Positions 18,014 through 26,070 of a stretch of 64,000 nt of DNA are shown in pieces. The notes below the pieces were generated by a model, which was not told the origin of the DNA, ran no database searches, and saw nothing but the letters and a program-made list of their open reading frames with translations. Made by a program: the position numbers and the translations under genes. This DNA comes from Nodosilinea sp. E11 (GTDB taxonomy: Bacteria > Cyanobacteriota > Cyanobacteriia > Phormidesmidales > Phormidesmidaceae), in the NCBI RefSeq assembly GCF_032813545.1, contig NZ_CP136520.1, positions 4,954,001-5,018,000 on the forward strand. The letters run 5' to 3'. Numbering within the stretch: the stretch's first letter is position 1; each line of letters opens with the position of its first letter.

Positions 18014-19558
18014 TTAAGACTCCTGGGCTTGTCCCGGCAGTGATGGCTGGCTGTACCAAGCGGTAATGGCACTGTGATAGATCACCTGCCATGGCAAGTG
18101 GTGGTGGCGGGCCAAAAGAGCGCAATCTTCGTACTCTGGATGGATATTGAGAATGGCCTGGGTCTGGGGGTGGTAGGCAAGTTTGACCGTCACCGGCCCG
18201 TAGGTGGTCTGGAGGGTCTGAAGCTGCCGGGATAAGAGCCAACGCTGCTGAGATTGGCGGCGAATGCCGAGGGTCGGCGTTTCGGCAAACAGAATATCGG
18301 TGCAGGGCGGCTCGTGCTCTGGGGTGCAGATAACGGTAATTAACAGCCCAGGGCGCGACTTTTTCATGGCGATAGGCTGGGTAAAGACCTCCAGGGCACC
18401 AGCCGCATAGAGCCGTTCGTGGAGATAGCCTACAACCTGGGGCACCATGTCGTCGATCTGGGTTTCAAGCAGAATGATGGTCTCGTGATCGTAGGGAATG
18501 GATTTAGGGGCTGACTGTGGTGTTTGGCCTGGCACTGGGCTCGACAGTGAAGTTGGGTTGGGGTTGGCCGTAGTCTGCCCTAACCAAAGCCGCAGAATAT
18601 TGGCTACTGGCAGATCTTTGCCCCCTGCCCCTAGACCGACGCGGTGCAGCGTCATGGCTGGGGGATCGCCAAAGTGATCGGCCAGGGCGATCGCGATCGC
18701 CGCTCCTGTAGGGGTCACCAGTTCCCCCTCTAGTCCGTTGCTGTAGAGTGGCACTGGACGGCTTTCCATCAGTTTCAGCACCGCTGGCGCTGGCACTGGT
18801 AGCCAGCCGTGGGCAGCGCGTACCCGACCTCGACCCGTGGGCAGCGGTGAGCACACCAGCATATCTACCCCTAAATAGTCGAGCCCTAAACAGGTGCCCA
18901 CAATATCGACAATGGCATCGGTGGCCCCAACCTCGTGAAAGTGCACCTGGTCGAGGGCGATGCCGTGGACGGCAGCTTCGGCTTCAGCGAGACAACGAAA
19001 TACCTTTAGGCTCCACTGACGGGCGCGATCGGGCAACGTTGCCTGGGTAATGAGCCGCTCAATGGCAGACAAGTTACGCGTGGGATCAGCCGCAGGGGCT
19101 AATAGAGGATGGCTATGGCTATGGTCTGAGCCAGGGTGGCGATGGTCATGGTCATGGGCCGGGGCAGAGGGGCGATCGCCCCCAGGCGCAGTGCTTTCCA
19201 TAGGAGCTGCCTGACCATGGTTTGCCTGACTATGGTTTGCCTGACTATGGTTTGCCTGACTATGGTTTGCCTGACTATGGTTTGCCTGACTATGGTTTGA
19301 TTGAAGGCTAACGGCCTCACCCCTGATTTCTGTAGTAGCACTTGTCTCGGTGACCGCAGTGACCTGCACTTGGGCGTAGCAGGCCCGCAACCCTTGGCGA
19401 TGGGTGGAGGTGACAGAGAGGGTAAATTCGTGGTTTAGCCCCAGGTTAGTGAGCTGCTGTTGCAGGTAATCGAGGGGGACCCCCGCATCGACTAGGGCGG
19501 CCAGGCACATATCGCCTGCGATGCCGGTGGGGCAGTCGAGGTAAACTATGGTTTTCAA
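18014..19558 (-). CDS. larC: Nickel pincer cofactor biosynthesis protein LarC
   Basis: A 514-aa LarC, the CTP-dependent nickel insertase that finishes the nickel-pincer cofactor of lactate racemase-type enzymes. The start [17 protein letters not shown] and the motifs [16 protein letters not shown] and [11 protein letters not shown] are typical. Between residues ~87 and 150 lies a species-variable His-rich linker: six [10 protein letters not shown] pentapeptides followed by [17 protein letters not shown], likely metal-binding. Unlike the Lactobacillus gene, the two halves are one continuous frame. It is divergent from the 19586 gene with a 27-bp gap. larB and larE are not nearby. Confidence 0.95.
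   Translation of the reverse strand: MKTIVYLDCPTGIAGDMCLAALVDAGVPLDYLQQQLTNLGLNHEFTLSVTSTHRQGLRACYAQVQVTAVTETSATTEIRGEAVSLQSNHSQANHSQANHSQANHSQANHSQANHGQAAPMESTAPGGDRPSAPAHDHDHRHPGSDHSHSHPLLAPAADPTRNLSAIERLITQATLPDRARQWSLKVFRCLAEAEAAVHGIALDQVHFHEVGATDAIVDIVGTCLGLDYLGVDMLVCSPLPTGRGRVRAAHGWLPVPAPAVLKLMESRPVPLYSNGLEGELVTPTGAAIAIALADHFGDPPAMTLHRVGLGAGGKDLPVANILRLWLGQTTANPNPTSLSSPVPGQTPQSAPKSIPYDHETIILLETQIDDMVPQVVGYLHERLYAAGALEVFTQPIAMKKSRPGLLITVICTPEHEPPCTDILFAETPTLGIRRQSQQRWLLSRQLQTLQTTYGPVTVKLAYHPQTQAILNIHPEYEDCALLARHHHLPWQVIYHSAITAWYSQPSLPGQAQES
19212..19301 (-). repeat. Six 15-bp tandem repeats inside larC
   Basis: Six 15-bp units of TGACTATGGTTTGCC (plus strand; first copy C for T, last copy ending GAT) encode NHSQA x5 and NHGQA on the minus strand. 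Units are in frame, so copy-number change lengthens the His-bearing linker without breaking LarC. Confidence 0.97.
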
Positions 19559-19585
19559 CAGATCAAACGCATCGGGGACAGGGCA

Positions 19586-20236
19586 ATGGCGACGGTTTAC
19601 AAGCTACATCCTGAAAACCCGCAGGGGCGAAAGGTAGAGACCATTGCAGCGGCGCTACGCCAAGGTGCAGTGGCACTTTACCCCACAGACACAGTTTACG
19701 CCATCGGTTGTGACCTCAACCACAAGGGTGCGGTGCAACGGGTGCGGCAGATCAAGCAGCTGGCAAACGACAAGCCCCTGACGTTTTTGTGTGCCTCGCT
19801 CTCCAATATTGCCGACTATGCGATCGTCAGCGATGGGGCCTACCGCCTGATCCGGCGGTTGATTCCAGGGCCGTTCACGTTTTTGTTGCCCGCAACCCGC
19901 CAGGTGCCGCGTCTGGTCATGAGCCCCAAACGGCGCACCACGGGGATTCGAGTACCCAATTCTGCTATCTGTCTGGCCCTAGTAGAGACGCTTCAAAACC
20001 CAGTGATTTCGACCTCGGCCCTGACGCTACTGCCTGACTCTGAAACGGGCCAGATCGCTGACAAAATGGTGATGTTTGACGCCTTAGAGCAGTTTGTCGA
20101 CATCATTGTTGATGATGATCAACCTTTAGCCCATGACGTGTCGACCATTCTCGATATGGAAGGGGAAGAGCCGCTGATGATACGCCAGGGCTTGGGTTGG
20201 CAAAAAGCGCTGGACTGGGGTGCACAGTTGGTCTAG
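19586..20236 (+). CDS. YciO/YrdC/Sua5 family protein
   Basis: A 216-aa YrdC-fold protein. The family includes TsaC/Sua5, which makes threonylcarbamoyl-AMP for the tRNA t6A modification, and the less understood YciO. The N-terminus [23 protein letters not shown] and the segment [20 protein letters not shown] resemble YciO more closely than TsaC. The nucleotide-binding strand [16 protein letters not shown] is present. Which activity it has cannot be settled from the sequence alone. It is divergently paired with larC. Confidence 0.9.
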   Translation: MATVYKLHPENPQGRKVETIAAALRQGAVALYPTDTVYAIGCDLNHKGAVQRVRQIKQLANDKPLTFLCASLSNIADYAIVSDGAYRLIRRLIPGPFTFLLPATRQVPRLVMSPKRRTTGIRVPNSAICLALVETLQNPVISTSALTLLPDSETGQIADKMVMFDALEQFVDIIVDDDQPLAHDVSTILDMEGEEPLMIRQGLGWQKALDWGAQLV

Positions 20237-20621
20237 CGGTACCGTTCGGCAGGGCAACTGGGCAATTGGCACTGCTGGGCTAAGGGAGCGAGGGCCAGGG
20301 GCCGGTTTTGAAATCTAAGTGTGACGACCCAGCAGCGGCTTCCCCTACGAGGGGATGGCTACGGAGAATCCTAAGGTAGGCCAAGGGATTGAGCGATTGT
20401 GATGACGTGGTGGTCGGTGCAGTTTTGCCTCGCTGGTTCCATTTTTGGCACGGCGGTTGGCGGCGGGGGCGTCCGAGGTAGCTTTTACCACTGGCACATT
20501 TCCTAGGAAATTGCTGTAGCTCAATTGGAATTACATAACAACCCCACAAAGTTAGACCAGCCGATGGATTGGCCAGGTTGGTTATTCGCTATCTCAGTGT
20601 CGTTGTTAGGATTGGGTAACT
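20237..20621. other. Intergenic region upstream of the HetZ-like gene
   Basis: About 385 bases with no convincing gene; short frames on both strands lack coding character. It holds a perfect 14-nt palindrome, ATTTCCTAGGAAAT (20498-20511), about 110 bases upstream of the next start codon, which could be an operator. Confidence 0.4.
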
Positions 20622-21857
20622 ATGAAGACCGCATCTACCTGCTGTGCTATGCCCCCATCGTCCCCTGGGTTTACACCACAACCCCTAGATCATTCGCCCG
20701 CATCTGGTGACGGAGCCCCTACCGTTGCCCCTCTAGTCAACGATCTCTTTATGGCCCATCTACAACGGCGGCCGGCCGGGCTGGTGGGGGTGATGGGTCG
20801 AATGACGGCAGAAGTGGACCGCATTTGCGCGATGAGCGATCGCATCCAGACCTCAGGGGAGGTGGGCCACTGGCAAACCGCCTTAGTGCGCCACCGGGTG
20901 AGCAAGTGTCTGGCCTACTACGATATGGGGTCTAACCACCAGGGCCGGGTAGAGCTACACAGCAGCCTTAGCGCCATTGTCTACCGCCACGTGGCTCCTC
21001 GGGGCAGCAATCTGGGGTTTCAGGGCCGCTATGCCCTGCTCGAAGATTTCATGCAAAACTTTTACATTGAGGTGCTCAATGCCTTTCGGCGAGAGCACGG
21101 GTTAGCGGAGACCTATACCCCTCGCACTCGCATTGAGCTGGCGGAGTATATGGCCTTTAGTGAACAGTACGCCAAGCGCCGAATTTCCCTGCGGGGAGGG
21201 CACAGCCAGCAGCTCATTGTGCTGCGAGCTCAGGCCTTTAGCCGCCGCCAGCCCAGCGAAACCTCGGTCGATATGGCGTTGGTCACCGAGGGGGCCAAAA
21301 CCGAGGCTGCCGAAGGCCACGCTCGCAGCTCCGTGGTGCAGCAGGTGCGCGAAAAAATGATGGCCGATGCCGATGATCCTGGCGATGGGGTGATGCGCGA
21401 TCGCGTCGTTAACGCCCTGATGCAGTACCTAAAAGAGCAAAACCAGCCTGACTGCGTCGATTACCTGGTGCTCAAACTGCAAGATTGCTCAGCGGCAGAA
21501 ATTGACGATATTTTGGGGCTGTCGTCTCGGGAACGCGACTATCTTCAGCAGCGCTTCAAGTACCACGTCGAGAAATTTTCCCAGCAGCACGAGTGGGAGT
21601 TGGTACACCAGTGGTTAGGGGCCAACCTGGAGTCTCGTCTGGGCATGACTCCCAGGGAGTGGGGCGGCTTTTTAGCCACCCTACCCACCGACTATCGAAA
21701 CTTTTTGACCCTCAAACAAACTCAGCCTAGCTTGAGTAACGAGGCGATCGCCCAAGCCCTCGGCTGGACACCCAAAAAGGTCCAGCGCAACTGGACCAAA
21801 TTGCTCAAGCTAGCCTGGCACTACCGCAACCAGTCTCACGGGTCGGAGGCTAGCTGA
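20622..21857 (+). CDS. HetZ-like regulator
   Basis: A 411-aa protein resembling HetZ, a DNA-binding regulator of early heterocyst differentiation in Nostoc that also occurs in non-heterocystous filamentous species. Supporting segments: RMTAEVDRICAMSDRIQTSGEV, GRVELHSSLSAIVYRHV, QNFYIEVLNAFRREHGLAETYTP, ELAEYMAFSEQYAKRRI and ILGLSSRERDYLQQRFKYHVEKF, with a C-terminal helix-turn-helix-like tail (NEAIAQALGWTPKKVQRNWTKLL). The first ~45 residues are low-complexity, so the true start could be later. The companion gene patU3 is not adjacent. The assignment is from remembered family features and would need a database search to confirm. Confidence 0.68.
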   Translation: MKTASTCCAMPPSSPGFTPQPLDHSPASGDGAPTVAPLVNDLFMAHLQRRPAGLVGVMGRMTAEVDRICAMSDRIQTSGEVGHWQTALVRHRVSKCLAYYDMGSNHQGRVELHSSLSAIVYRHVAPRGSNLGFQGRYALLEDFMQNFYIEVLNAFRREHGLAETYTPRTRIELAEYMAFSEQYAKRRISLRGGHSQQLIVLRAQAFSRRQPSETSVDMALVTEGAKTEAAEGHARSSVVQQVREKMMADADDPGDGVMRDRVVNALMQYLKEQNQPDCVDYLVLKLQDCSAAEIDDILGLSSRERDYLQQRFKYHVEKFSQQHEWELVHQWLGANLESRLGMTPREWGGFLATLPTDYRNFLTLKQTQPSLSNEAIAQALGWTPKKVQRNWTKLLKLAWHYRNQSHGSEAS

Positions 21858-21867
21858 GCCCAGGTGG

Positions 21868-22584
21868 CTAGCCTGCGATCGCTTCTTCTCCAATGCCGGG
21901 CGGCTCAAACTTGTAGCCTACCCCGCGCACCGTCTGAATGAGCGCTGGTTGAGTGGTATCTTTCTCAATTTTTTTGCGAATTTGGCCGACGTGCACATCG
22001 ACCACCCGTTGATCGCCCACGTAGTCGTAGTCCCACACCTTTTGAATTAGCTCGGCCCGCCGCCACACCCGGCCTGGGTGACTCGCTAAGAAGTGCAAAA
22101 GATCAAACTCTAGGGCCGTCAGGGGCACCATTTCTTCGTTGAGCATGACCTCTCGACGGACTGGGTCGATGGCCAGGCTATTGAACATAAGACACTGCTG
22201 CTCGGCAGCAGTCACCGGGCGTTGGCGTTTGAGAATGGCCCCTACCCGCACCTCTAGCTCGCCTAGGCTAAAGGGCTTAGTCAGGTAGTCGTCGGCCCCT
22301 TCGTTAAAGCCCCGAATTTTGTCTGACTCGTCGGTGCGGCTGGTCAACATGAGCACAAAGACACCCGTGCGTGACTGCATCTCTTTACACAGGTCATAGC
22401 CGTTGGTATCGGGCAAGTTGAGGTCGAGAATGACCAAGTCCGGGGTAAATTGCTCAAATACCGCTAGGGCCTTTTTGCCGTCCTCGGCCGACTCCATTTC
22501 ATAGTCCTGCTTGGCCAGGAACCGATGAATCAAGTTGCGAATTGCGGGGTCGTCATCGACAACGAGGATCTTGGCTTCCGCCAT
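21868..22584 (-). CDS. OmpR-family response regulator
   Basis: A 238-aa two-component regulator. The receiver domain (1-120) has the acidic pocket VVDDD, phospho-acceptor Asp in LVILDLNLPD (residue ~54), Thr in MLTSRTDE and Lys in YLTKPF. The winged-helix DNA-binding domain (~130-232) ends VDVHVGQIRKKIEKD...IQTVRGVGYKFEPP. No sensor kinase is adjacent, as is common for cyanobacterial orphan regulators. It is convergent with the HetZ-like gene, 10 bases away. Which named cyanobacterial regulator it corresponds to I cannot tell. Confidence 0.96.
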   Translation of the reverse strand: MAEAKILVVDDDPAIRNLIHRFLAKQDYEMESAEDGKKALAVFEQFTPDLVILDLNLPDTNGYDLCKEMQSRTGVFVLMLTSRTDESDKIRGFNEGADDYLTKPFSLGELEVRVGAILKRQRPVTAAEQQCLMFNSLAIDPVRREVMLNEEMVPLTALEFDLLHFLASHPGRVWRRAELIQKVWDYDYVGDQRVVDVHVGQIRKKIEKDTTQPALIQTVRGVGYKFEPPGIGEEAIAG

Positions 22585-22856
22585 AGTCGTACCTATCTGT
22601 AAGTTGACTGGTCTAGCTAAGATTCAGGAACTTGCGGGGTGCTGGCGACAGCGTAACTTTACGCTCCCTTAGTGCTTTTCAAGCACTTTTAACGGCATCA
22701 GCAATAAAACCACAAATAATTCTCTAGCTTACTCGAGAACTTTATGAAGTTACCACCCGTGGTGAGTCTCAAGACCGCAAAGCCTTGATGACTTCTGTGA
22801 ATTCACCGATGACCCAAACGGTATTGGGAGACCACAGCAGGGGCGAAGGCTAGGGG

Positions 22857-23561
22857 TCAGCGGCGGGGCGATCGCGGTTTAGGAGCCATCAGCCCCAGCA
22901 GCGGTCCTAAGATCAGGCCAAACACAAACCCGCCCGAGTGGGCCCAGTAGGCGACTCCACTCGACCCCAGGTTGACGTCGCTGCTGAGGCTGGCCAGGCT
23001 GAACAGCGCCTGCTGTACAAACCAAAACCCCAGGAAAAAAATCGCCGGAATACGAACCGTGGTAAAGAAAATAATCAGCGGGATCAGCGTCACAATGCGA
23101 GCCCTAGGGAACCGCAGAATGTAGGCCCCCATCACCCCGGCGATCGCCCCGCTGGCTCCGATGGTGGGCACCGTCGAGGATGGGTCAAAAACCCACTGAG
23201 TGAGGCCCGCCAGCACACCGCAGCCCAGATAGAAAATCAAAAACCTCAAATGGCCTAACCGATCTTCAATGTTGTTGCCAAAGACCCATAGGTACAATAA
23301 GTTCCCTCCTATGTGAAAAAAGCCCCCGTGGAGAAACTGAGACGATATCAGGGTGAACCACTCGTAGGCAGGGGCCTGCATGGCCCCTTGAAAACTCTCG
23401 GTTAGCTGGGCTGGCACTAATGCCCAGGTGTCAAAAAAGCGATCTAGCCCCTCCCTCGACAGGCTGAGCTGAAACACAAACACGGCAATGTTAAGTCCAA
23501 TCAGCCCGTAGGTCACCCCAGGGGTAATGCTGACGGGGTTGTCGTCACGGAGCGGAACCAC
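22857..23561 (-). CDS. Rhomboid family intramembrane serine protease
   Basis: A 234-aa polytopic membrane protease. Motifs present: HGGFFHIGGNLLYLWVFGNNIED (78-100), catalytic Ser137 in GASGAIAGV and catalytic His208 in AYWAHSGGF, with about six transmembrane segments. It cleaves transmembrane substrates within the bilayer; the substrate is unknown. The start codon is GTG (VPLRDDNPV). The C-terminus is a short basic cytoplasmic tail. Confidence 0.96.
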   Translation of the reverse strand: MVPLRDDNPVSITPGVTYGLIGLNIAVFVFQLSLSREGLDRFFDTWALVPAQLTESFQGAMQAPAYEWFTLISSQFLHGGFFHIGGNLLYLWVFGNNIEDRLGHLRFLIFYLGCGVLAGLTQWVFDPSSTVPTIGASGAIAGVMGAYILRFPRARIVTLIPLIIFFTTVRIPAIFFLGFWFVQQALFSLASLSSDVNLGSSGVAYWAHSGGFVFGLILGPLLGLMAPKPRSPRR

Positions 23562-23639
23562 GGCTGTACCTAATGTGTGACTTTAATTGTAGAAATACTC
23601 AGATAAAACACCCAGGCCAAGATTCCCAGCCGCAACGAT

Positions 23640-24605
23640 CTAGGCGGCCGACAAAATTTCGAGGCTCCCGGTATCACCATTTAGCCGGGCCAGGGATCCT
23701 ACCGGCAGGGCCGCATTGTCACCATCATGACCAAACGGTAAACCAGATACCACCGGTATGCCCAGGTCGCCCAGGCGATCGCGCAGCACCTCTGCCACCG
23801 TCAAGCTGGGCACCCCGTCGGGCGGCTCGCAGCGGCTAAACCGCCCCAGGGCAATGCCTTTAACCCCTACCAACTTGCCCGCCATCCGCCAGTGGGTCAG
23901 CATGCGATCGATTCGGTACGGGGCCTCAGTGACGTCCTCAAAGGCCACGATCGCCCCAGTTAGGTCGGGTGCGTGGGCCGTGCCCAGCAAATGGGTGGCT
24001 ACGGTCAGATTGGCGGGCCACAGCCGGCCAGTCACCGTCCCTCCACCCCAGCCTTCGCCGTGGAGGGGCAGTAGACCGTGCCCCGTCACCAGCGATTTCA
24101 ACCGCTGCTGCGACCAGTCGGGCTCGGTGGCCAGGGTCGTGAGCAATGGTCCGTGCACCCCCACCATGCCCCGGCACCCCAAACTCCACAGCAGACTGGT
24201 GATATCGGAAAAGCCAATGAGCCACTTGGGAGCCAGGACCTCGGGCCATTGCCATCCTTCGAGCAGACGAGTGCCCCCATAGCCGCCTCGGGCACAGAGA
24301 ATGCCTTTGTAGGTGGGATCGGCCAGGGCAGAGCCCAGCTGATGGCGGCGGTTGTCGTCGGCCCCAGCCAGATAGCCCCACTGCTCTCTAACCCCAGGGC
24401 TAACGTCAACCCCAAAACCCCAACTGCGCCAGACCTCTAGCCCCTGGTTAAAACTTTCTAGCTCTCGCAGGGCACCGCTAGGGGCGATCACCCGCAGGCG
24501 ATCGCCCGGCTGTAGAGGTGGTGGATAGCGAAAGTCTCCTGCCCCACCGCTGGTAACACTGTACTGACTCAATCCCCTAGCTCCTGGCCCGTAACTTATG
24601 AACAA
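23640..24605 (-). CDS. LD-carboxypeptidase (peptidase S66, LdcA-type)
   Basis: A ~321-aa serine peptidase that removes the terminal D-Ala from murein tetrapeptides during peptidoglycan recycling. Triad residues: Ser133 (IGFSDITSL), Glu223 ([14 protein letters not shown]) and His293 (LPFGHDGDN). The family start [17 protein letters not shown] begins near residue 28. The only upstream initiators are TTG codons (24605, or 24572 preceded by GGAG), so the exact N-terminus is uncertain. Divergent from the hli gene, with the two 5' ends nearly touching. Confidence 0.94.
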   Translation of the reverse strand: MFISYGPGARGLSQYSVTSGGAGDFRYPPPLQPGDRLRVIAPSGALRELESFNQGLEVWRSWGFGVDVSPGVREQWGYLAGADDNRRHQLGSALADPTYKGILCARGGYGGTRLLEGWQWPEVLAPKWLIGFSDITSLLWSLGCRGMVGVHGPLLTTLATEPDWSQQRLKSLVTGHGLLPLHGEGWGGGTVTGRLWPANLTVATHLLGTAHAPDLTGAIVAFEDVTEAPYRIDRMLTHWRMAGKLVGVKGIALGRFSRCEPPDGVPSLTVAEVLRDRLGDLGIPVVSGLPFGHDGDNAALPVGSLARLNGDTGSLEILSAA

Positions 24606-24611
24606 ACTCGC

Positions 24612-24617
24612 TATAAT
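24612..24617 (+). promoter_or_regulatory. -10 box of the hli promoter
   Basis: A perfect TATAAT, 29 bases before the hli start codon. There is no good TTGACA at 17-nt spacing, which suggests an activator- or repressor-controlled promoter. The predicted transcription start falls inside the HLR1 box. Confidence 0.6.
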
Positions 24618-24619
24618 GC

Positions 24620-24637
24620 TTTACAAAGCGTTACAAA
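24620..24637 (+). promoter_or_regulatory. HLR1 box (RpaB-binding site) at the hli promoter
   Basis: TTTACAAA-GC-GTTACAAA matches the HLR1 consensus (G/T)TTACA(T/A)(T/A)NN(G/T)TTACA(T/A)(T/A) at every defined position. In cyanobacteria, RpaB bound at HLR1 represses hli genes under low light and releases them at high light. Its place just after the TATAAT box fits a repressor site. Confidence 0.85.
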
Positions 24638-24645
24638 AGAAAACT

Positions 24646-24804
24646 ATGTCCAACTCCCCTACCTCTGCTGAATCTCGCGAATGGGGCTTTACCCGTGCCG
24701 CCGAAAGTCTCAACGGTCGACTAGCGATGCTGGGATTTTTCTTTGCCGTTGTGATCGAGCTGTTGAGCGGTGAAGGAGTACTGCACTTTCTAAACCTGGT
24801 GTAA
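24646..24804 (+). CDS. hli: High-light-inducible protein (one-helix CAB-like)
   Basis: A 52-aa single-helix protein with the chlorophyll-binding motif [20 protein letters not shown]. Hli proteins sit in the thylakoid membrane, bind chlorophyll and carotenoid, and protect photosystem assembly in strong light. ATG 24646 ([15 protein letters not shown]) is the natural start; upstream codons cover the promoter and HLR1 box. Confidence 0.95.
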   Translation: MSNSPTSAESREWGFTRAAESLNGRLAMLGFFFAVVIELLSGEGVLHFLNLV

Positions 24805-24871
24805 ACGCAGGTCGGGGAAATGACACCACTCAATACGCTGTCTGAGAGCCCGGGATCTACAGCTTTCCCAA

Positions 24872-25795
24872 TTACCCTAAAACGCTTGCTAGCAAAGCCT
24901 TTTGAGCATGCATCCGATTCTCCGCCTGATCCCATACTCGGGAGGCGGTACCCTCAATGACATCGTGGGTGATTTCTTCGCCGCGATGAGCAGGCAGGCA
25001 GTGGAGCACAATCGCATCGGCACTGGCCTGAGCCAGCAGCGCATCGTTGACTTGGTAAGGCTGAAACACCGGCAGGCGCTGGTCGGCTTCTGATTCCTGG
25101 CCCATGCTAGCCCAGACATCGGTATAGAGCACCTGGGCCTCTTTCACGGCTAGCTCTGGGTCGGTGGTGATCATCACTTTGCCCTGTCCCTGCATCAACC
25201 GCTGGGCCTGTTCGACTATGGCAGGGCTGGGGGCATAGCCCTCAGGACAAGCGATATGGACGTTCATACCCACTAGGGCGCAGCCAATCAAGAGTGAGTG
25301 GGCGACGTTGTTGCCATCGCCTAGGTACGTCAGAGTTAGCCCCTCCAGAGATTTAAAGGCTTCTTGTATGGTCAGCAGGTCGGCCAAAATTTGGCAGGGA
25401 TGCTCTAGATCGGTCAGTGCATTGATGACCGGAATCGACGCGTAGTCGGCAAATTCTTGAATCTCGGCTTGATCAAAGGTGCGAATCGCGACCACATCGA
25501 GATAGCGATCGAGCACTCGGGCGGTGTCGCTAGTTGGCTCACCCCGGCTCACCTGGGTCACCCCCGAGTGTAAGTCGAGCACCTGACCCCCCAGTTGGTA
25601 CATAGCCACCGAAAAGCTGACGCGGGTGCGGGTTGAGGCTTTGCGAAACAGCAGCCCCAGCACTTTATGCGGAAACTGGGGGTTGTGCTTGCCTGCTTTA
25701 AGCTCGGCGGCAAAGGTGAGCAGGTCGCTCAGTTCGGTGGCTGTCAGGTCGCTTAGGCTCAGCAGGTCGCGCCCGCTTAGGGGTGGCATGGACAT
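24872..25795 (-). CDS. argF: Ornithine carbamoyltransferase
   Basis: A 307-aa enzyme of arginine synthesis that makes citrulline from ornithine and carbamoyl phosphate. Carbamoyl phosphate-binding STRTRVSF (54-61) and HPCQ (132-135), and the ornithine loop HCLPAHRGEEIT near residue 267, are intact. I chose ATG 25795; a TTG two codons earlier and an ATG two codons later are alternatives. It converges on the hli gene. Confidence 0.97.
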   Translation of the reverse strand: MSMPPLSGRDLLSLSDLTATELSDLLTFAAELKAGKHNPQFPHKVLGLLFRKASTRTRVSFSVAMYQLGGQVLDLHSGVTQVSRGEPTSDTARVLDRYLDVVAIRTFDQAEIQEFADYASIPVINALTDLEHPCQILADLLTIQEAFKSLEGLTLTYLGDGNNVAHSLLIGCALVGMNVHIACPEGYAPSPAIVEQAQRLMQGQGKVMITTDPELAVKEAQVLYTDVWASMGQESEADQRLPVFQPYQVNDALLAQASADAIVLHCLPAHRGEEITHDVIEGTASRVWDQAENRMHAQKALLASVLG

Positions 25796-26070
25796 GGGCA
25801 AGCTTCAGTAAAAATAAGACATTAGCAGATTATGGGGAAGGCTCTGATGGGTCTGTATCGGCAGGGGCAGAACCGTAATCTAGGATGCAGCTATGGAGTT
25901 GGAGCGATGGTTAGCGCTAAGGTGTGTCGCCCTTTCAAGTCTGAACTATGATTGGGGGCATTGCACCTGCCGTGGCTATTGTTGCCTCTGGCATCAAGCC
26001 CTCAGAGCAGTGCACTCAGGGGGGTTTACAGCCATCCTTTCCTTGCTGTCTTGTTTACTTTTATACGTTT

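Noticed and set aside
19212-19301. CRISPR array in larC region
   Set aside because: Units are 15 bp with no spacers and are in frame within a protein gene.
20280-20549. 89-codon minus-strand frame in the gap before the HetZ-like gene
   Set aside because: No ribosome-binding site, no domain and codon use unlike real genes here.
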